Shown: positions 9,119 to 18,299, counted from the stretch's first letter. The stretch: DNA of 50,229 nt from Flavobacteriaceae bacterium (GCA_022425945.1 JAKMEK010000070.1:1-50229), one strand, 5' to 3'. The notes: a model not told the origin generated them from the letters alone. Translations and numbers: made by a program.

Positions 9119-10138
9119 ATGAAATGGATGTCCCTTTTTTTGACCCTCATTGCGCTAAAAAGCTGTGGGTCAAATGATTCTTCTGTCAAAATTACGATTA
9201 AGCCCAACGCCAATACCTTTGTCCATGGGGACAGCCTTCAACTTTCACTCAAACACAAAAAGGGAATCACCATTGACTCTACCCATTATTTCCTCAATGA
9301 ACAGTCCATTACACTCCCCTATGTTTTCACCGACGAAAAATTAGGCGATCAGCAACTCAGCGCAATCAGCTTTGTGGCGGGAGAAAAAATAACAGCTACA
9401 CGTTCGGTACGCTTATTAAACCCCAGTCCGCCCGCATTGTGGACCTACGCCCTACTCAATGAATACCCCCACGACCAAGAAGCCTATACCCAAGGCTTGG
9501 AATTCGACGGAGAGACCCTCTATGAAAGTACGGGGTTAAAGGGAAAATCGAGTTTGCGAAAAGTTGATTACACCACAGGCGAGGTCAAACAATCCATTCC
9601 CCTAGACGACAGCTACTTTGGGGAAGGTTTAACCCTATTAAACAACAAGGTCTATCAACTGACCTGGCAAAGCAATACTGGTTTTATTTACGACAAAGAA
9701 AGCCTGACCATGGAAAGCTCTTTCCCTTTTGACCAGAGCAAAGAAGGTTGGGGGCTTAGCAACGATGGGGAGTTTCTGTACAAATCGGACGGAACCGCCA
9801 AAATTTGGAAGCTAGATCCTGCCACTGGCAAGGAATTGAGTTATATAGAAGTTACGACCCACAAAACCATTTTGACCAATATCAATGAGTTGGAATGGGT
9901 GAATGGAAAAATCTTCGCCAATACCTATCAGTTTCAGAAAGAAGTAATTCTCATCATTGATCCAAGTACAGGTGCTGTAGAGGGTGTGGTTGACCTCAAA
10001 GGGCTCAAATCAAAGGTTGCCCAAATTCCATCGCTCAACGTACTCAATGGCATTGCCTATCATCCCCAACGAAAAAGCTTTTTTATTACTGGAAAAAACT
10101 GGAGTAAGCTATTTGAAGTAACCCTGCAAAAGAAATAG
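9119..10138 (+). CDS. Glutamine cyclotransferase-like lipoprotein
   Basis: A 339-residue exported lipoprotein; the ATG at 9119 is preferred over a TTG nine bases upstream because it gives a compact signal peptide with lipobox LKSC (Cys16). After an N-terminal Ig-like stretch, residues about 110-339 match the five-bladed beta-propeller of plant-type glutaminyl-peptide cyclotransferases (PF05096): YTQGLEFDGETLYESTGLKG, then repeated blades with KVDYTTGEV, EGWGLSNDGEFLYKSDGT and ELEWVNGKIFANTYQ. The family can convert N-terminal Gln to pyroglutamate, but activity in bacterial members is rarely tested. It is followed without a gap by the thioesterase gene. Confidence 0.85.
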   Translation: MKWMSLFLTLIALKSCGSNDSSVKITIKPNANTFVHGDSLQLSLKHKKGITIDSTHYFLNEQSITLPYVFTDEKLGDQQLSAISFVAGEKITATRSVRLLNPSPPALWTYALLNEYPHDQEAYTQGLEFDGETLYESTGLKGKSSLRKVDYTTGEVKQSIPLDDSYFGEGLTLLNNKVYQLTWQSNTGFIYDKESLTMESSFPFDQSKEGWGLSNDGEFLYKSDGTAKIWKLDPATGKELSYIEVTTHKTILTNINELEWVNGKIFANTYQFQKEVILIIDPSTGAVEGVVDLKGLKSKVAQIPSLNVLNGIAYHPQRKSFFITGKNWSKLFEVTLQKK

Positions 10139-10528
10139 ATGGCCCCCTTTGAACAACAGATAGAAGTAACCGAAGCGCATTTGGATGAACTCCAACATGT
10201 CAACAATGTCCAATACCTCCAGTGGGTACAAGACATTGCTGGGGCGCATTGGCAATCCTTGATAGCAGGAAAAACAGATGCCTTTGGCTTATGGGTCGTT
10301 CGCTCCCACCACATCGAATACAAACGCCAAGCCAAGTTGGGCGATAGCCTTCGCGTACTTACCCATGTAGAAATCACCAAAGGTTTTATGAGCGAACGCA
10401 AGGTCCGCTTTTACCTAGGCGACTCCTCTACGCTAGTGGCCCAATGCAGTACCCAGTGGTGCTACCTTGACCCAACTACACAGAAATTACTCCGCATCCC
10501 CGAAGAAATTCATGCGCTGTTTGCCTAA
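10139..10528 (+). CDS. Acyl-CoA thioesterase, 4HBT hotdog fold
   Basis: A 129-residue single-domain hotdog protein. The segment AHLDELQHVNNVQYLQWVQD is the 4-hydroxybenzoyl-CoA thioesterase/YbgC signature, with the catalytic Asp replaced or shifted as in the FadM-type group, followed by WVVRSHHIEYKRQAKLGDSL, the usual second half. It hydrolyses acyl-CoA thioesters; chain length is unknown. The ATG directly follows the stop codon of the cyclotransferase gene, so the two form an operon. Normal family length. Confidence 0.85.
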   Translation: MAPFEQQIEVTEAHLDELQHVNNVQYLQWVQDIAGAHWQSLIAGKTDAFGLWVVRSHHIEYKRQAKLGDSLRVLTHVEITKGFMSERKVRFYLGDSSTLVAQCSTQWCYLDPTTQKLLRIPEEIHALFA

Positions 10529-10656
10529 GAGGCTGCTTTACATCTGTGTACAACAAAACCTAAACTTTTTTAAAACGCAGTTTAGCCAAAATATGCGTCC
10601 CTGTGAAGCCTGAACATTTCTTCAGGCAAGCATAGGGAACACCCTCTTTTTTCAAC

Positions 10657-10685
10657 AAAAAAAGCCCTTTATGAAAATAAAGGGC
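10657..10685 (-). terminator. Intrinsic terminator of glyA
   Basis: Perfect stem GCCCTTTAT / ATAAAGGGC (10664-10672 and 10677-10685). On the minus strand it is followed by seven Us (10657-10663). It lies 23 bp beyond the glyA stop codon. Upstream, at 10608-10627, a separate hairpin GCCTGAA/TTCAGGC may end the plus-strand thioesterase transcript but lacks a good U tract. Confidence 0.9.
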
Positions 10686-10708
10686 CTGTAAAGAGTCGTT
10701 ATAAAATC

Positions 10709-11989
10709 TTAGTAATTGAACAATGCTCTACCTTGCATTAAGGCATGCACTTCTTTGGCTACTTCTGCCAGTACGGTTTCGTCTTGGTAGTTCGACAATA
10801 CACGATCGATGAGCGCAACAATGGTTTCCATGTCGGCTTCATTCAATCCACGGGTAGTAATTGCAGCGGTTCCTACACGGATTCCAGAAGTCACAAAGGG
10901 TGACTTATCGTCGAATGGCACCATGTTTTTATTGGCGGTAATTTCTGCTTTTACGAGGGCCAATTCGGCGTCTTTCCCAGTAATATCTTTATTTCGCAGG
11001 TCGATCAACATCATATGGTTGTCCGTACCCTCTGAAATCAATTTATATCCACGGCTAACAAAAGCAGCGGCCATGGCAGCAGCATTTTTTTGTACGCGGA
11101 GCATATAGTCCTTGAACGAAGGCTGAAGACATTCACCAAAAGCAACTGCTTTGGCAGCAATTACGTGTTCTAAGGGTCCTCCTTGATTTCCTGGGAAAAC
11201 AGCCATGTCCAACAAATGAGACATTTTACGTACAGTTCCGTTCTTGAGGGTAATCCCGAAAGGGTTATCAAAATCTTCTCCCATTAAAATAAGGCCTCCT
11301 CGAGGTCCTCTAAGGGTTTTGTGTGTTGTAGTCGTCACCACATGACAATGTGGAATAGGATTACTTAAAATTCCTGTGGCGATCATTCCCGAGGGGTGCG
11401 AAATGTCTGCAAGCAAGAAGGCTCCTACTTCATCCGCAATAGAACGGAATTCAGCGAAGTCAATGTCTCTTGAGTAAGCAGATGCCCCAGCGATGATCAT
11501 TTTTGGTTGAACTTCCTTGACGATGGCGCGAATATTGGCGTAGTCCAAACGTCCGGTCTCTTCTTGCACACCATAGAAGTGAGCTTCGTATAAACGTCCA
11601 GAAAAGTTCACCGGTGATCCATGCGTAAGGTGTCCTCCATGCGAAAGATCAAATCCGAGGATCTTGTCTCCAGGCTTGATAAAGGCATGAAAAACAGCCG
11701 TATTGGCTTGAGAACCCGAGTGGGGCTGTACATTGGCATAGGCAGCACCAAACAATTCTTTGGCACGGTCAATGGCCAATTGCTCTACCTTGTCTACCAC
11801 TTCGCAACCACCATAGTAGCGCTTTCCTGGGTAACCCTCAGCATATTTATTGGTTAGTACTGAACCTGTGGCTTCCATCACTGCGGGGGAAGTAAAGTTT
11901 TCTGAGGCAATGAGTTCAATTCCGTTCAACTGACGGTTTTCTTCCTCTTTAATCAAATCAAATATAGCGCTGTCTTTCTGCATGGTCAT
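10709..11989 (-). CDS. glyA: Serine hydroxymethyltransferase
   Basis: A 426-residue PLP enzyme that interconverts serine and glycine, feeding one-carbon units to tetrahydrofolate. Motifs: [45 protein letters not shown] for PLP and phosphate binding, and [14 protein letters not shown] with the PLP lysine at 224. Length and motif spacing are normal for bacterial SHMT. A promoter with a TACTTTTG box (12001-12008) lies just upstream and an intrinsic terminator follows, so it is probably monocistronic. The second Met (MQKDS) is an equally possible start. Confidence 0.97.
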   Translation of the reverse strand: MTMQKDSAIFDLIKEEENRQLNGIELIASENFTSPAVMEATGSVLTNKYAEGYPGKRYYGGCEVVDKVEQLAIDRAKELFGAAYANVQPHSGSQANTAVFHAFIKPGDKILGFDLSHGGHLTHGSPVNFSGRLYEAHFYGVQEETGRLDYANIRAIVKEVQPKMIIAGASAYSRDIDFAEFRSIADEVGAFLLADISHPSGMIATGILSNPIPHCHVVTTTTHKTLRGPRGGLILMGEDFDNPFGITLKNGTVRKMSHLLDMAVFPGNQGGPLEHVIAAKAVAFGECLQPSFKDYMLRVQKNAAAMAAAFVSRGYKLISEGTDNHMMLIDLRNKDITGKDAELALVKAEITANKNMVPFDDKSPFVTSGIRVGTAAITTRGLNEADMETIVALIDRVLSNYQDETVLAEVAKEVHALMQGRALFNY

Positions 11990-12000
11990 AAATTAAAGCA

Positions 12001-12032
12001 CAAAAGTAAGGAAAACCCCGCGATTGACCACA
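12001..12032 (-). promoter_or_regulatory. glyA promoter
   Basis: TACTTTTG on the minus strand (12001-12008), 11 bp upstream of the start codon, preceded after a 20-bp spacer by TGTG, one base off TTTG. Confidence 0.6.
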
Positions 12033-12070
12033 GAAAAATTTGGACAGTAAAAGGACTTATTAAAAGGAAA

Positions 12071-12535
12071 TTAACAACAGCCCGCAGCTGGATCGCAGCA
12101 GCTTTCTGCAGCCGCTGGTTTCACTGAGGTGTCATTGCTTTCTGGAATCCCACAATTGTCTTTGGCCAAGCAATCGGTAGCTTTGGAAAGCAACTGGAAA
12201 TTTGTTCCATCAAAACCTAAACCATATTTTCCAATGGTTTCCCCTTGGTACTCTACCTCTATTGCTTCATCAGTAATCCCAATTTTTTGTTGAGACAAAC
12301 GAATGATGTCAATCACTTTACTCGGCTGTAAACGATGCGCTACATCATTAGAACTCCACAATTGAAAATTCACAACCGATTCTTTTCGTTCCGTTCCACC
12401 ACAATCGATAAAGTGTTTGTGGACCATCCCCACCTCTGTGATGTGGAAATGTGTAGGGACAAAATCACCATTGGGAAGTTGAAAGCGAAAAGCATTGACT
12501 TGGTTTAAGGCAAATAAAAATTCTGAGAGTAACAT
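12071..12535 (-). CDS. DUF6428 family protein
   Basis: A 154-residue protein with the N-terminal DUF6428 pattern (FRLPNG-like LPNGDFVPTHFHITEVGMV, then KHFIDCGG). Members in Bacteroidota are often near arsenic or one-carbon genes; no function is established. The first 115 residues form the conserved domain. The C-terminus is Cys-rich and ends SCCDPAAGCC, with further Cys at KDNCG, which could bind metal such as arsenite or iron; this is inference from composition. It has its own good promoter (12553-12583) and lies divergent from smpB. Confidence 0.75.
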   Translation of the reverse strand: MLLSEFLFALNQVNAFRFQLPNGDFVPTHFHITEVGMVHKHFIDCGGTERKESVVNFQLWSSNDVAHRLQPSKVIDIIRLSQQKIGITDEAIEVEYQGETIGKYGLGFDGTNFQLLSKATDCLAKDNCGIPESNDTSVKPAAAESCCDPAAGCC

Positions 12536-12552
12536 AGCATAAAGTTAAAGCA

Positions 12553-12583
12553 TAAAGATACTACTTTACTTAAATGCTAGCAA
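12553..12583 (-). promoter_or_regulatory. Promoter of the DUF6428 gene
   Basis: Minus-strand TTG, 20-bp spacer, TATCTTTA (12553-12560; one base off TAnnTTTG), 17 bp upstream of the start codon. Confidence 0.65.
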
Positions 12584-12595
12584 TCGAAAATCCAT

Positions 12596-12603
12596 TACCT
12601 TTG
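12596..12603 (+). promoter_or_regulatory. -7 box immediately upstream of smpB
   Basis: TACCTTTG, a perfect TAnnTTTG, ends only four bases before the smpB start codon, so the transcript would be leaderless or nearly so. No clear TTG is found at the -33 distance. Confidence 0.5.
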
Positions 12604-12607
12604 CTGC

Positions 12608-13069
12608 GTGCAAAAAAACATCAACATACAAAACAAACGCGCCCGCTTTGAGTTCGAGCTAATCGATCAATACACGGCTGGTCTGGTGCTAACCGGAACG
12701 GAAATCAAATCCATTCGCTTAGGGAAAGCCACCATTACCGATAGTTTTTGTGAGTTCAATGATCGTGGAGAATTGTTTGTGATCAATATGGACATTCAGG
12801 AATATGCTTGGGGCACACACTACAACCATCGCCCAAAAGCAGAACGCAAGTTGTTGATGAACAAACGTGAATTGCGGAAACTCGAAAAAGAAGTCAAAAA
12901 CGTTGGTTTGACCATTGTTCCACTGCGGGTTTTCATCACCGATAAAGGGCATGCCAAATTGGTCATTGCGCTCGCCAAAGGGAAAAAGTTATACGACAAA
13001 CGCGATACCATCAAAGACCGAGACAACAAGCGAAATTTGGATCGTGTCAAAAAAGATTTTCGCAACTAA
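12608..13069 (+). CDS. smpB: SsrA-binding protein SmpB
   Basis: A 153-residue OB-fold protein that carries tmRNA to stalled ribosomes for trans-translation. Seen: [30 protein letters not shown], the [20 protein letters not shown] block and the basic C-terminal tail ([15 protein letters not shown]) that mimics an mRNA-bound anticodon region. Length is normal. The start is GTG; there is no upstream in-frame ATG, and the N-terminus aligns well with SmpB proteins. The tight spacing to a promoter box (12596-12603) suggests a leaderless message. The tmRNA gene itself is not in the window. Confidence 0.96.
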   Translation: MQKNINIQNKRARFEFELIDQYTAGLVLTGTEIKSIRLGKATITDSFCEFNDRGELFVINMDIQEYAWGTHYNHRPKAERKLLMNKRELRKLEKEVKNVGLTIVPLRVFITDKGHAKLVIALAKGKKLYDKRDTIKDRDNKRNLDRVKKDFRN

Positions 13070-13102
13070 GATAAGCCTTAGCACTACCACTTTGAGGCAA
13101 AA

Positions 13103-13366
13103 ATGTGGATTCACCCATCAGAAGGAGGCTGGCATTTCGTTTCTTTGCCCAAAAACATTGCAAAAGAAATTAGGAACAACCTAAAAGCGCAAGAGGAAGC
13201 TTGGGGAAGAATGAAAGCCTCAGTACAAATCGATGAATTGCTTTGGAAAACAGCCATTTGGTTCGACACAAAAGAAGACACCTACTTGCTCCCCATCAAG
13301 GCAGAAATAAGAAAAAAAGGACATCTAAAAGTCAATGATTCATTGATAATACATCTTTGGCTATAA
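13103..13366 (+). CDS. DUF1905 domain protein
   Basis: An 87-residue protein with the DUF1905 beta-barrel pattern (WHFVSLPKNIAKEIR, GRMKASVQID, WFDTKEDTYLLPIKAEIRKK, LKVNDSLIIHLWL). The domain often stands alone or is fused to YdeI-like repeats; its function is unknown. The ATG start gives the standard domain with no extra N-terminus. It lies 33 bp after smpB on the same strand and may be translated from the same message. Confidence 0.8.
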   Translation: MWIHPSEGGWHFVSLPKNIAKEIRNNLKAQEEAWGRMKASVQIDELLWKTAIWFDTKEDTYLLPIKAEIRKKGHLKVNDSLIIHLWL

Positions 13367-13416
13367 GCTAACTCAGAGGAGAACATGGATCCAATCGTTC
13401 TGTGGAAAATGAGCGG

Positions 13417-14067
13417 CTAATTCTTGTCCTTAAGCATAGGCACAAAACGAAACTCGCCAAATTGTTCTTTATCAAAGGTTTTCTCTCCTGTGCGAGTAAA
13501 ACGATGCATGACTTGTGCATCAGTCCCTATGGGGATAACCAAGCGTCCCCTAATTTTTAATTGACGTAATAAATCCTTAGGCAAACTGGGGGCTCCTGCC
13601 GTAACCAATATGGCATCGAAGGGCGCATCTTCTGGCAAGCCTAGATAACCATCTCCTAAAATGTATTTTTTGGGACGTAAACGAATTTGATCGAATAAGC
13701 GCTGTGTTTTTTTGAACAGCTCGCGTTGTCGTTCAATGGTATAGATAGCCAATCCCATGGCCTTGAGCACAGCAGTTTGATAGCCCGATCCAGTGCCGAT
13801 TTCTAAAACTTTAGCCCCTTCGCTTACGTTGATAAGCTCCGATTGGTAAGCAACCGTGTACGGATGGGAAATGGTTTGCTCCGCAGCGATAGGATAAGCT
13901 TTGTTTTTGTAGGCATGGCTGACCAAACCTGGGTCCATGAACCAATGACGTGGCACCGATTCCATCGCATTGATTACAGTAGGGTTATGAATGCCCATTT
14001 CTTTCAAAAGGGAAACCATTTGCAGACGTTGACCTTGCTCTTTGGTCGAATCAGTGGGTAATTGCAT
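13417..14067 (-). CDS. pcm: Protein-L-isoaspartate O-methyltransferase
   Basis: A 216-residue SAM-dependent methyltransferase that repairs isoaspartyl residues in aged proteins. Seen: AYPIAAEQTISHPYTVAYQS, the family-specific segment that contacts substrate; VLEIGTGSGYQTAVL, motif I for SAM; and FDAILVTAGAPSLPKDLLRQL, motif II. Length is typical. It starts at an ATG and is divergent from the oxidoreductase gene across an 87-bp gap with promoter elements. Confidence 0.93.
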   Translation of the reverse strand: MQLPTDSTKEQGQRLQMVSLLKEMGIHNPTVINAMESVPRHWFMDPGLVSHAYKNKAYPIAAEQTISHPYTVAYQSELINVSEGAKVLEIGTGSGYQTAVLKAMGLAIYTIERQRELFKKTQRLFDQIRLRPKKYILGDGYLGLPEDAPFDAILVTAGAPSLPKDLLRQLKIRGRLVIPIGTDAQVMHRFTRTGEKTFDKEQFGEFRFVPMLKDKN

Positions 14068-14132
14068 GGGATCAAAAATACACTTTATTCCATCGAGAAA
14101 AAGCTTTCAATCAAAAATTAGGGCGAAAAGTG

Positions 14133-14140
14133 TACCTTTG
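14133..14140 (+). promoter_or_regulatory. -7 box for the oxidoreductase operon
   Basis: TACCTTTG, 14 bp upstream of the ATG at 14155, in the divergent gap with pcm. No clear TTG at -33. Confidence 0.5.
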
Positions 14141-14154
14141 AGTATCTAAACAAT

Positions 14155-15129
14155 ATGACCTTGAAAAAGCAATTGAACGTTGGTGTTTTTGGCGCCGGAC
14201 ATTTAGGAAAAATCCACCTACGCTTGTTGAACGAATCCAAGCGCTTCAATTTAGTGGGATTCTATGACCCGGATGTTAAAGCATCCGAAGCATTGGCTAA
14301 AGCAAATGGCTATGTTTACTTTGACAATCAGGATGAACTTATTGCTGCCTGCGAAGTGATCGATATTGTCACCCCTACCCTCTATCACCATGCGGTGGCC
14401 AAGGACTGTATTACACAAGGCAAGCATATTTTCATTGAAAAACCCATTACCCGAACGGTAGAAGAGGCCGAAGAATTGGTCCAATTGGCCGATGAAAAAG
14501 GAGTAAAAGGTCAGGTGGGGCATGTAGAGCGTTTTAACCCTGCTTTCAAAGCAGTGAAACAAAGCTTGGGACAACCCATGTTTGTTGAATCACATCGCCT
14601 CGCTGAATTTAACCCAAGAGGAACAGACGTTTCTGTGGTACTCGACTTAATGATCCATGATATTGACATCATTTTGAGTGTTATCAAATCTAAGGTAAAA
14701 AACATCTCTGCCTCGGGCGTTGCTGTAGTCAGTCAAACACCTGATATTGCCAATGCGCGCATCGAGTTTGAGAACGGTGCGGTTGCCAACCTTACGGCCA
14801 GTAGAATTTCATTAAAAAACATGCGGAAATTGCGTTTCTTCCAAAAAGAAGCCTATATCTCTGTTGACTTTTTCACCAAGAAAGTGGAGGTGGTTAAAAT
14901 GAAAGACGCCCCTGATGAACCCGAAGAATTCGCCCTACTGTTGCAAACTGCAGAGGGGCACAAAAAGCAAATCTACTTCGACCTTCCAGCGGTAAAAGAA
15001 TCCAATGCTATTTTGGAAGAACTGGAGACCTTTGCCGACGTCATTGAGCTCGACCTAGAACCCATTGTCCCCCTCAACCATGCGACTGAAGCGCTTCGAG
15101 TAGCCTATCAAATCATCGATTGTTTTTAA
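14155..15129 (+). CDS. Gfo/Idh/MocA family oxidoreductase
   Basis: A 324-residue NAD(P)-dependent dehydrogenase-like protein. The Rossmann motif GVFGAGHLGKIHLRLL is at residues 10-25, the cofactor and active-site motif HIFIEKPITRT near residue 100, and the C-terminal domain starts with GHVERFNPAFKAV. FNPRGTDVSVVLDLMIHDIDII contains the conserved Asp/His region of the family. The substrate, likely a sugar or cyclitol derivative, is not predictable. It leads a run of genes (DUF1015, YggS, exonuclease/GIY-YIG, K+ channel, miaA) separated by 1-49 bp. Confidence 0.88.
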   Translation: MTLKKQLNVGVFGAGHLGKIHLRLLNESKRFNLVGFYDPDVKASEALAKANGYVYFDNQDELIAACEVIDIVTPTLYHHAVAKDCITQGKHIFIEKPITRTVEEAEELVQLADEKGVKGQVGHVERFNPAFKAVKQSLGQPMFVESHRLAEFNPRGTDVSVVLDLMIHDIDIILSVIKSKVKNISASGVAVVSQTPDIANARIEFENGAVANLTASRISLKNMRKLRFFQKEAYISVDFFTKKVEVVKMKDAPDEPEEFALLLQTAEGHKKQIYFDLPAVKESNAILEELETFADVIELDLEPIVPLNHATEALRVAYQIIDCF

Positions 15130-15148
15130 TGCCAAATAATGGATCGAC

Positions 15149-16219
15149 ATGCCCCAGCTCCTTCCCATTCCCTTGTTTCTTCCGCTTAAAAGCAACTTAA
15201 GCTACCCAAAGCAAAAAACCAGCATTAATGGTCCAGAAACCTTTGTGGAGCTTGTTGAAAATGCCAACAACTATGCGGCCATTAAAACAGGCGTTAATGA
15301 CTTATTGAGAAAAGGAATTTACACTGCCCAAAACGAATACATATATTGGTACCGCATCAGCACTTCTACCGAATGCTATGCAGGTTTGCTTTGCGGGCTT
15401 CCATCAGAAGATTGTTCTCACCCTACACTTACCACCCATGAACATGTGTTGGACAAAAGGGTAAAACACTTCGCGGACTATTTGTCTGCCACACAACTGC
15501 AAGCTGAACCCATCTTGGTCATGCACGAAAACATTTCATTTTCTGATGATTTCACAATGAAAATAGCCCAAAAACAATGTACACACTGTTACTATCTTGG
15601 GAAAGAAAAACACGAACTATGGGCACTAGATGCTGAAGAAAGTCAAGAAGCGATTGCTTTTGCTCTAACAGAAAAACAATTTCATTTGGCCGATGGACAT
15701 CATCGCCTAGCCAGTAGTTTACATTACGCTGAAAATAAGCAAAACTGTCTGCCAGTGTTTAGTTTTATCGTCGCAAAGAATCAATTGAAGAACGATTGTT
15801 TTATTTGGGCTCTTAAGCAACTGCCTAAACAATCGCATCTCATAGCAAGCATGAAGCCCAAAAAACCATTAGAACAAGCATCCATCGAAGTGCTGTATGG
15901 CAATCAAAAACACTACACAGCCCTAACAGAAACAGGCAATGCGGTTACTTTTTTGTTGGCAGATGTCTTGGGATTTTCAACAGAGGATGACGTTGATTTA
16001 GGAGAATACATTGACTATTTTCCTCCTACGGCTAGTTTAACCACTGACTTCTTTGAAAGTTCGGCACCCTATGAGGCGAAATTCTTTTATCCCTCCCTCA
16101 GCTTGGAGGAAATTATCCGTACAGCAAAAGCCCTTAAAAAATTGCCTCCGAAAAGTACTTATATCCAGCCAAAACTTCCTACAGGGCTTTTTATTGCTCC
16201 GATGCGTTCCTTCAAATAA
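15149..16219 (+). CDS. DUF1015 family protein
   Basis: A 356-residue soluble protein of the DUF1015 family. The diagnostic motif is LADGHHRLASS around residue 182; FSFIVAKNQLK and the DVDLGEYIDYFPP segment also match. Members are putative kinase-like or SerB-like proteins with no proven activity. In other Bacteroidota the gene is often with serC and serA; here those are 8 kb away. It is somewhat shorter than the roughly 410 residues usual in Bacteroides, mostly at the N-terminus, so an N-terminal reduction is possible. The start is an ATG 19 bp after the oxidoreductase gene. Confidence 0.8.
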   Translation: MPQLLPIPLFLPLKSNLSYPKQKTSINGPETFVELVENANNYAAIKTGVNDLLRKGIYTAQNEYIYWYRISTSTECYAGLLCGLPSEDCSHPTLTTHEHVLDKRVKHFADYLSATQLQAEPILVMHENISFSDDFTMKIAQKQCTHCYYLGKEKHELWALDAEESQEAIAFALTEKQFHLADGHHRLASSLHYAENKQNCLPVFSFIVAKNQLKNDCFIWALKQLPKQSHLIASMKPKKPLEQASIEVLYGNQKHYTALTETGNAVTFLLADVLGFSTEDDVDLGEYIDYFPPTASLTTDFFESSAPYEAKFFYPSLSLEEIIRTAKALKKLPPKSTYIQPKLPTGLFIAPMRSFK

Positions 16220-16256
16220 TTATCCTTGGACTTCCAATCTTTTGATTTGACTAACG

Positions 16257-16264
16257 TATCTTTA
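16257..16264 (+). promoter_or_regulatory. -7-like box just upstream of the YggS gene
   Basis: TATCTTTA, one base off TAnnTTTG, ends four bases before the ATG at 16269; if used, the mRNA would be leaderless. Confidence 0.35.
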
Positions 16265-16268
16265 CGCC

Positions 16269-16925
16269 ATGAATATAGCGGGTAATCTTTCAACTATTTT
16301 AGACGAAATTCCTAAGGAGGTTTCCTTGGTTGCCGTATCTAAGACCAAACCCATTGAAGACCTTGAAGCAGCTTATGCTGCCGGTCAACGTATTTTTGGA
16401 GAAAATAAAATTCAAGAAATGACAACCAAATGGGAGGCCCTTCCCAAAGACATTCAATGGCATATGATCGGAACGGTGCAAAGCAATAAGGTGAAATACA
16501 TGGCACCCTATGTTTCGCTCATTCACGGGGTAGATCGAGCTAAGTTACTCGCAGAAATCAATAAGCAGGCCGCAAAAAACGAACGTGTGATCGATTGCTT
16601 ACTTCAGGTTCACATTGCACAAGAAAGCACCAAGTTTGGCTTAAATGAAGAAGAATTAAATCAGATCATGAGCCATCAGCAAACCAATCCCTTTCCCAAC
16701 ATCCGCATTGTGGGCTTAATGGGTATGGCTACATTCACCTCCAACACCAAACAGATAAAACAGGAGTTTCAGTATTTGAAGTCTCTTTTCGACCAAGCGA
16801 GCACACAACTCAACAACATCAATACACTCTCCATGGGGATGAGTGGTGACTATTCCTTGGCCATAGAGGAAGGAAGTAACATGATTCGCGTTGGGAGTAA
16901 AATCTTTGGAGAACGAAACTATTGA
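16269..16925 (+). CDS. YggS/PROSC family PLP homeostasis protein
   Basis: A 218-residue single-domain TIM barrel that binds pyridoxal phosphate without known catalysis and helps maintain PLP and amino-acid homeostasis. The PLP lysine is Lys25 in VAVSKTKP; IFGENKIQEM, WHMIGTVQSNKVKYM, LMGMATFT and the C-terminal LSMGMSGDYSLAIEEGSNMIRVG phosphate-binding region (SMGMSGD) are all present. Length is normal. Its stop codon is one base before the ATG of the exonuclease gene. Confidence 0.95.
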   Translation: MNIAGNLSTILDEIPKEVSLVAVSKTKPIEDLEAAYAAGQRIFGENKIQEMTTKWEALPKDIQWHMIGTVQSNKVKYMAPYVSLIHGVDRAKLLAEINKQAAKNERVIDCLLQVHIAQESTKFGLNEEELNQIMSHQQTNPFPNIRIVGLMGMATFTSNTKQIKQEFQYLKSLFDQASTQLNNINTLSMGMSGDYSLAIEEGSNMIRVGSKIFGERNY

Positions 16926-16926
16926 T

Positions 16927-18294
16927 ATGTACGCAATTGTCGACGTAGAAACTACCGGAGGAAAGTTTAATGAAGAAGGGATTACCGAAATAGCCATCTA
17001 CCGTTTTGACGGACAAACCATCGTCGATCAATTCTCGAGTCTGGTTAATCCGCTTAGAGAAATTCAACCTTTTGTCCAACGTCTCACAGGGATCAATAGT
17101 AAAATGTTGGTCAATGCGCCCAAATTTCACGAAGTAGCAAAGCGGATTGTCGAAATCACGGAGGGTGCAGTTTTGGTCGCACACAATGCCGAATTTGATT
17201 ACCGAATCATCCGTACAGAATTTAAACGCTTGGGCTATGATTTTGAATGTGAATCGCTTTGTACAGTTGCACTTTCTCAAAAATTAATTCCAGATGTTCC
17301 TTCCTATAAATTGGGGAAACTGGTTCGTTCATTGGGTATACCAATCTCCGATGTACATCGCGCTCACGGCGATGCACTTGCTACTGTAGAGCTCTTTAAG
17401 GTATTGCTTGAAAAAGACAGTGAAAAAGAGATTATATCTACCCACATTAAAATCTTAAGTAAAAAAAGGGTCGCCAATAAATACCTCAAAATCATTGATG
17501 AACTTCCGACGGAAACGGGGGTGTACTACCTACATAACACTGCAGGACAAATCATTTATATTGGCAAGAGTAAAAACATTAAAAAACGCGTCTTAACGCA
17601 TCTGACCAGTAGTACGCGTAAGGCGGAAAAAATTCAAAAAGCAATTCACTCTGTTTCGTTTGAATTGTGTGGCAATGAATGCTTGGCGCTGCTGAAAGAA
17701 CAACACGAAATAAAAAAGAATCAGCCTCGCTTAAACCACGCGCTTAAATTCAGGCATTTTGCCATGGGGATCCGTCTTAACACTAGCCCCCCCTATCATC
17801 AATTATTGATTGAACAGGTAAAAGAAGAATATACCTATTTAGATGTCTTTAAAAACAAAAAAGAAGCCGAAGGGCGTTTGCGATTTTGGCTCGAAGAGTA
17901 CAATCTTTGTGGACAACACACGTCATTTTCTACTGCTAAGGAACGTTGCTTTCGCTATGACATCAATGCGTGTAAAGGAGCATGTAAGGGAGATGAAAAA
18001 TGTGAAGCATACAATGCACGGGTCAAAGCTGTAGCCGACAGCTTACTTTACCCTCATCAAAACATGTTGATCATTGATAAAGGGAAAAGCAAAAGCGAAA
18101 AAAGCTTTATCTACATTAAGGAAGGAATTTTTCAAGGCTATGGCTATTTCCAGCTCAACCATCAAATCAAAACCATTGATACCATTGAAAAACGATTAAT
18201 CCCCATTGAAGACAACAGGGATACACAGGCTGTACTGCGAAGTTTCTTGCGAAAAGAGCGTTATCAAAAACTCATTAACTTAGCAGAACAATAA
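16927..18294 (+). CDS. DEDD exonuclease fused to a GIY-YIG nuclease domain
   Basis: A 455-residue two-domain nuclease. I chose the ATG at 16927, directly after the YggS stop, because the exonuclease motif then begins at residue 4. Residues 1-165 are a DnaQ-like 3'-5' exonuclease (DVETTGG with Asp6 and Glu8; VAHNAEFDYRII; a final HRAHGDALAT). Residues about 195-280 are a GIY-YIG endonuclease like the UvrC/Cho N-terminal domain (GVYYLHNTAGQIIYIGKSKN, with Gly198). The C-terminal third carries Cys-rich RYDINACKGACKGDEKC. The combination suggests DNA repair by incision and trimming; this is inference. It lacks the UvrC RNase H-like half. Confidence 0.88.
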   Translation: MYAIVDVETTGGKFNEEGITEIAIYRFDGQTIVDQFSSLVNPLREIQPFVQRLTGINSKMLVNAPKFHEVAKRIVEITEGAVLVAHNAEFDYRIIRTEFKRLGYDFECESLCTVALSQKLIPDVPSYKLGKLVRSLGIPISDVHRAHGDALATVELFKVLLEKDSEKEIISTHIKILSKKRVANKYLKIIDELPTETGVYYLHNTAGQIIYIGKSKNIKKRVLTHLTSSTRKAEKIQKAIHSVSFELCGNECLALLKEQHEIKKNQPRLNHALKFRHFAMGIRLNTSPPYHQLLIEQVKEEYTYLDVFKNKKEAEGRLRFWLEEYNLCGQHTSFSTAKERCFRYDINACKGACKGDEKCEAYNARVKAVADSLLYPHQNMLIIDKGKSKSEKSFIYIKEGIFQGYGYFQLNHQIKTIDTIEKRLIPIEDNRDTQAVLRSFLRKERYQKLINLAEQ

Positions 18295-18299
18295 TACCA

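Noticed and set aside
10608-10627. Hairpin GCCTGAA/TTCAGGC as a terminator for the thioesterase operon
   Set aside because: It lacks a T run directly after the stem; a weak AGGG/CCCT hairpin with Ts follows at 10634-10652 but the stem is only 4 bp.
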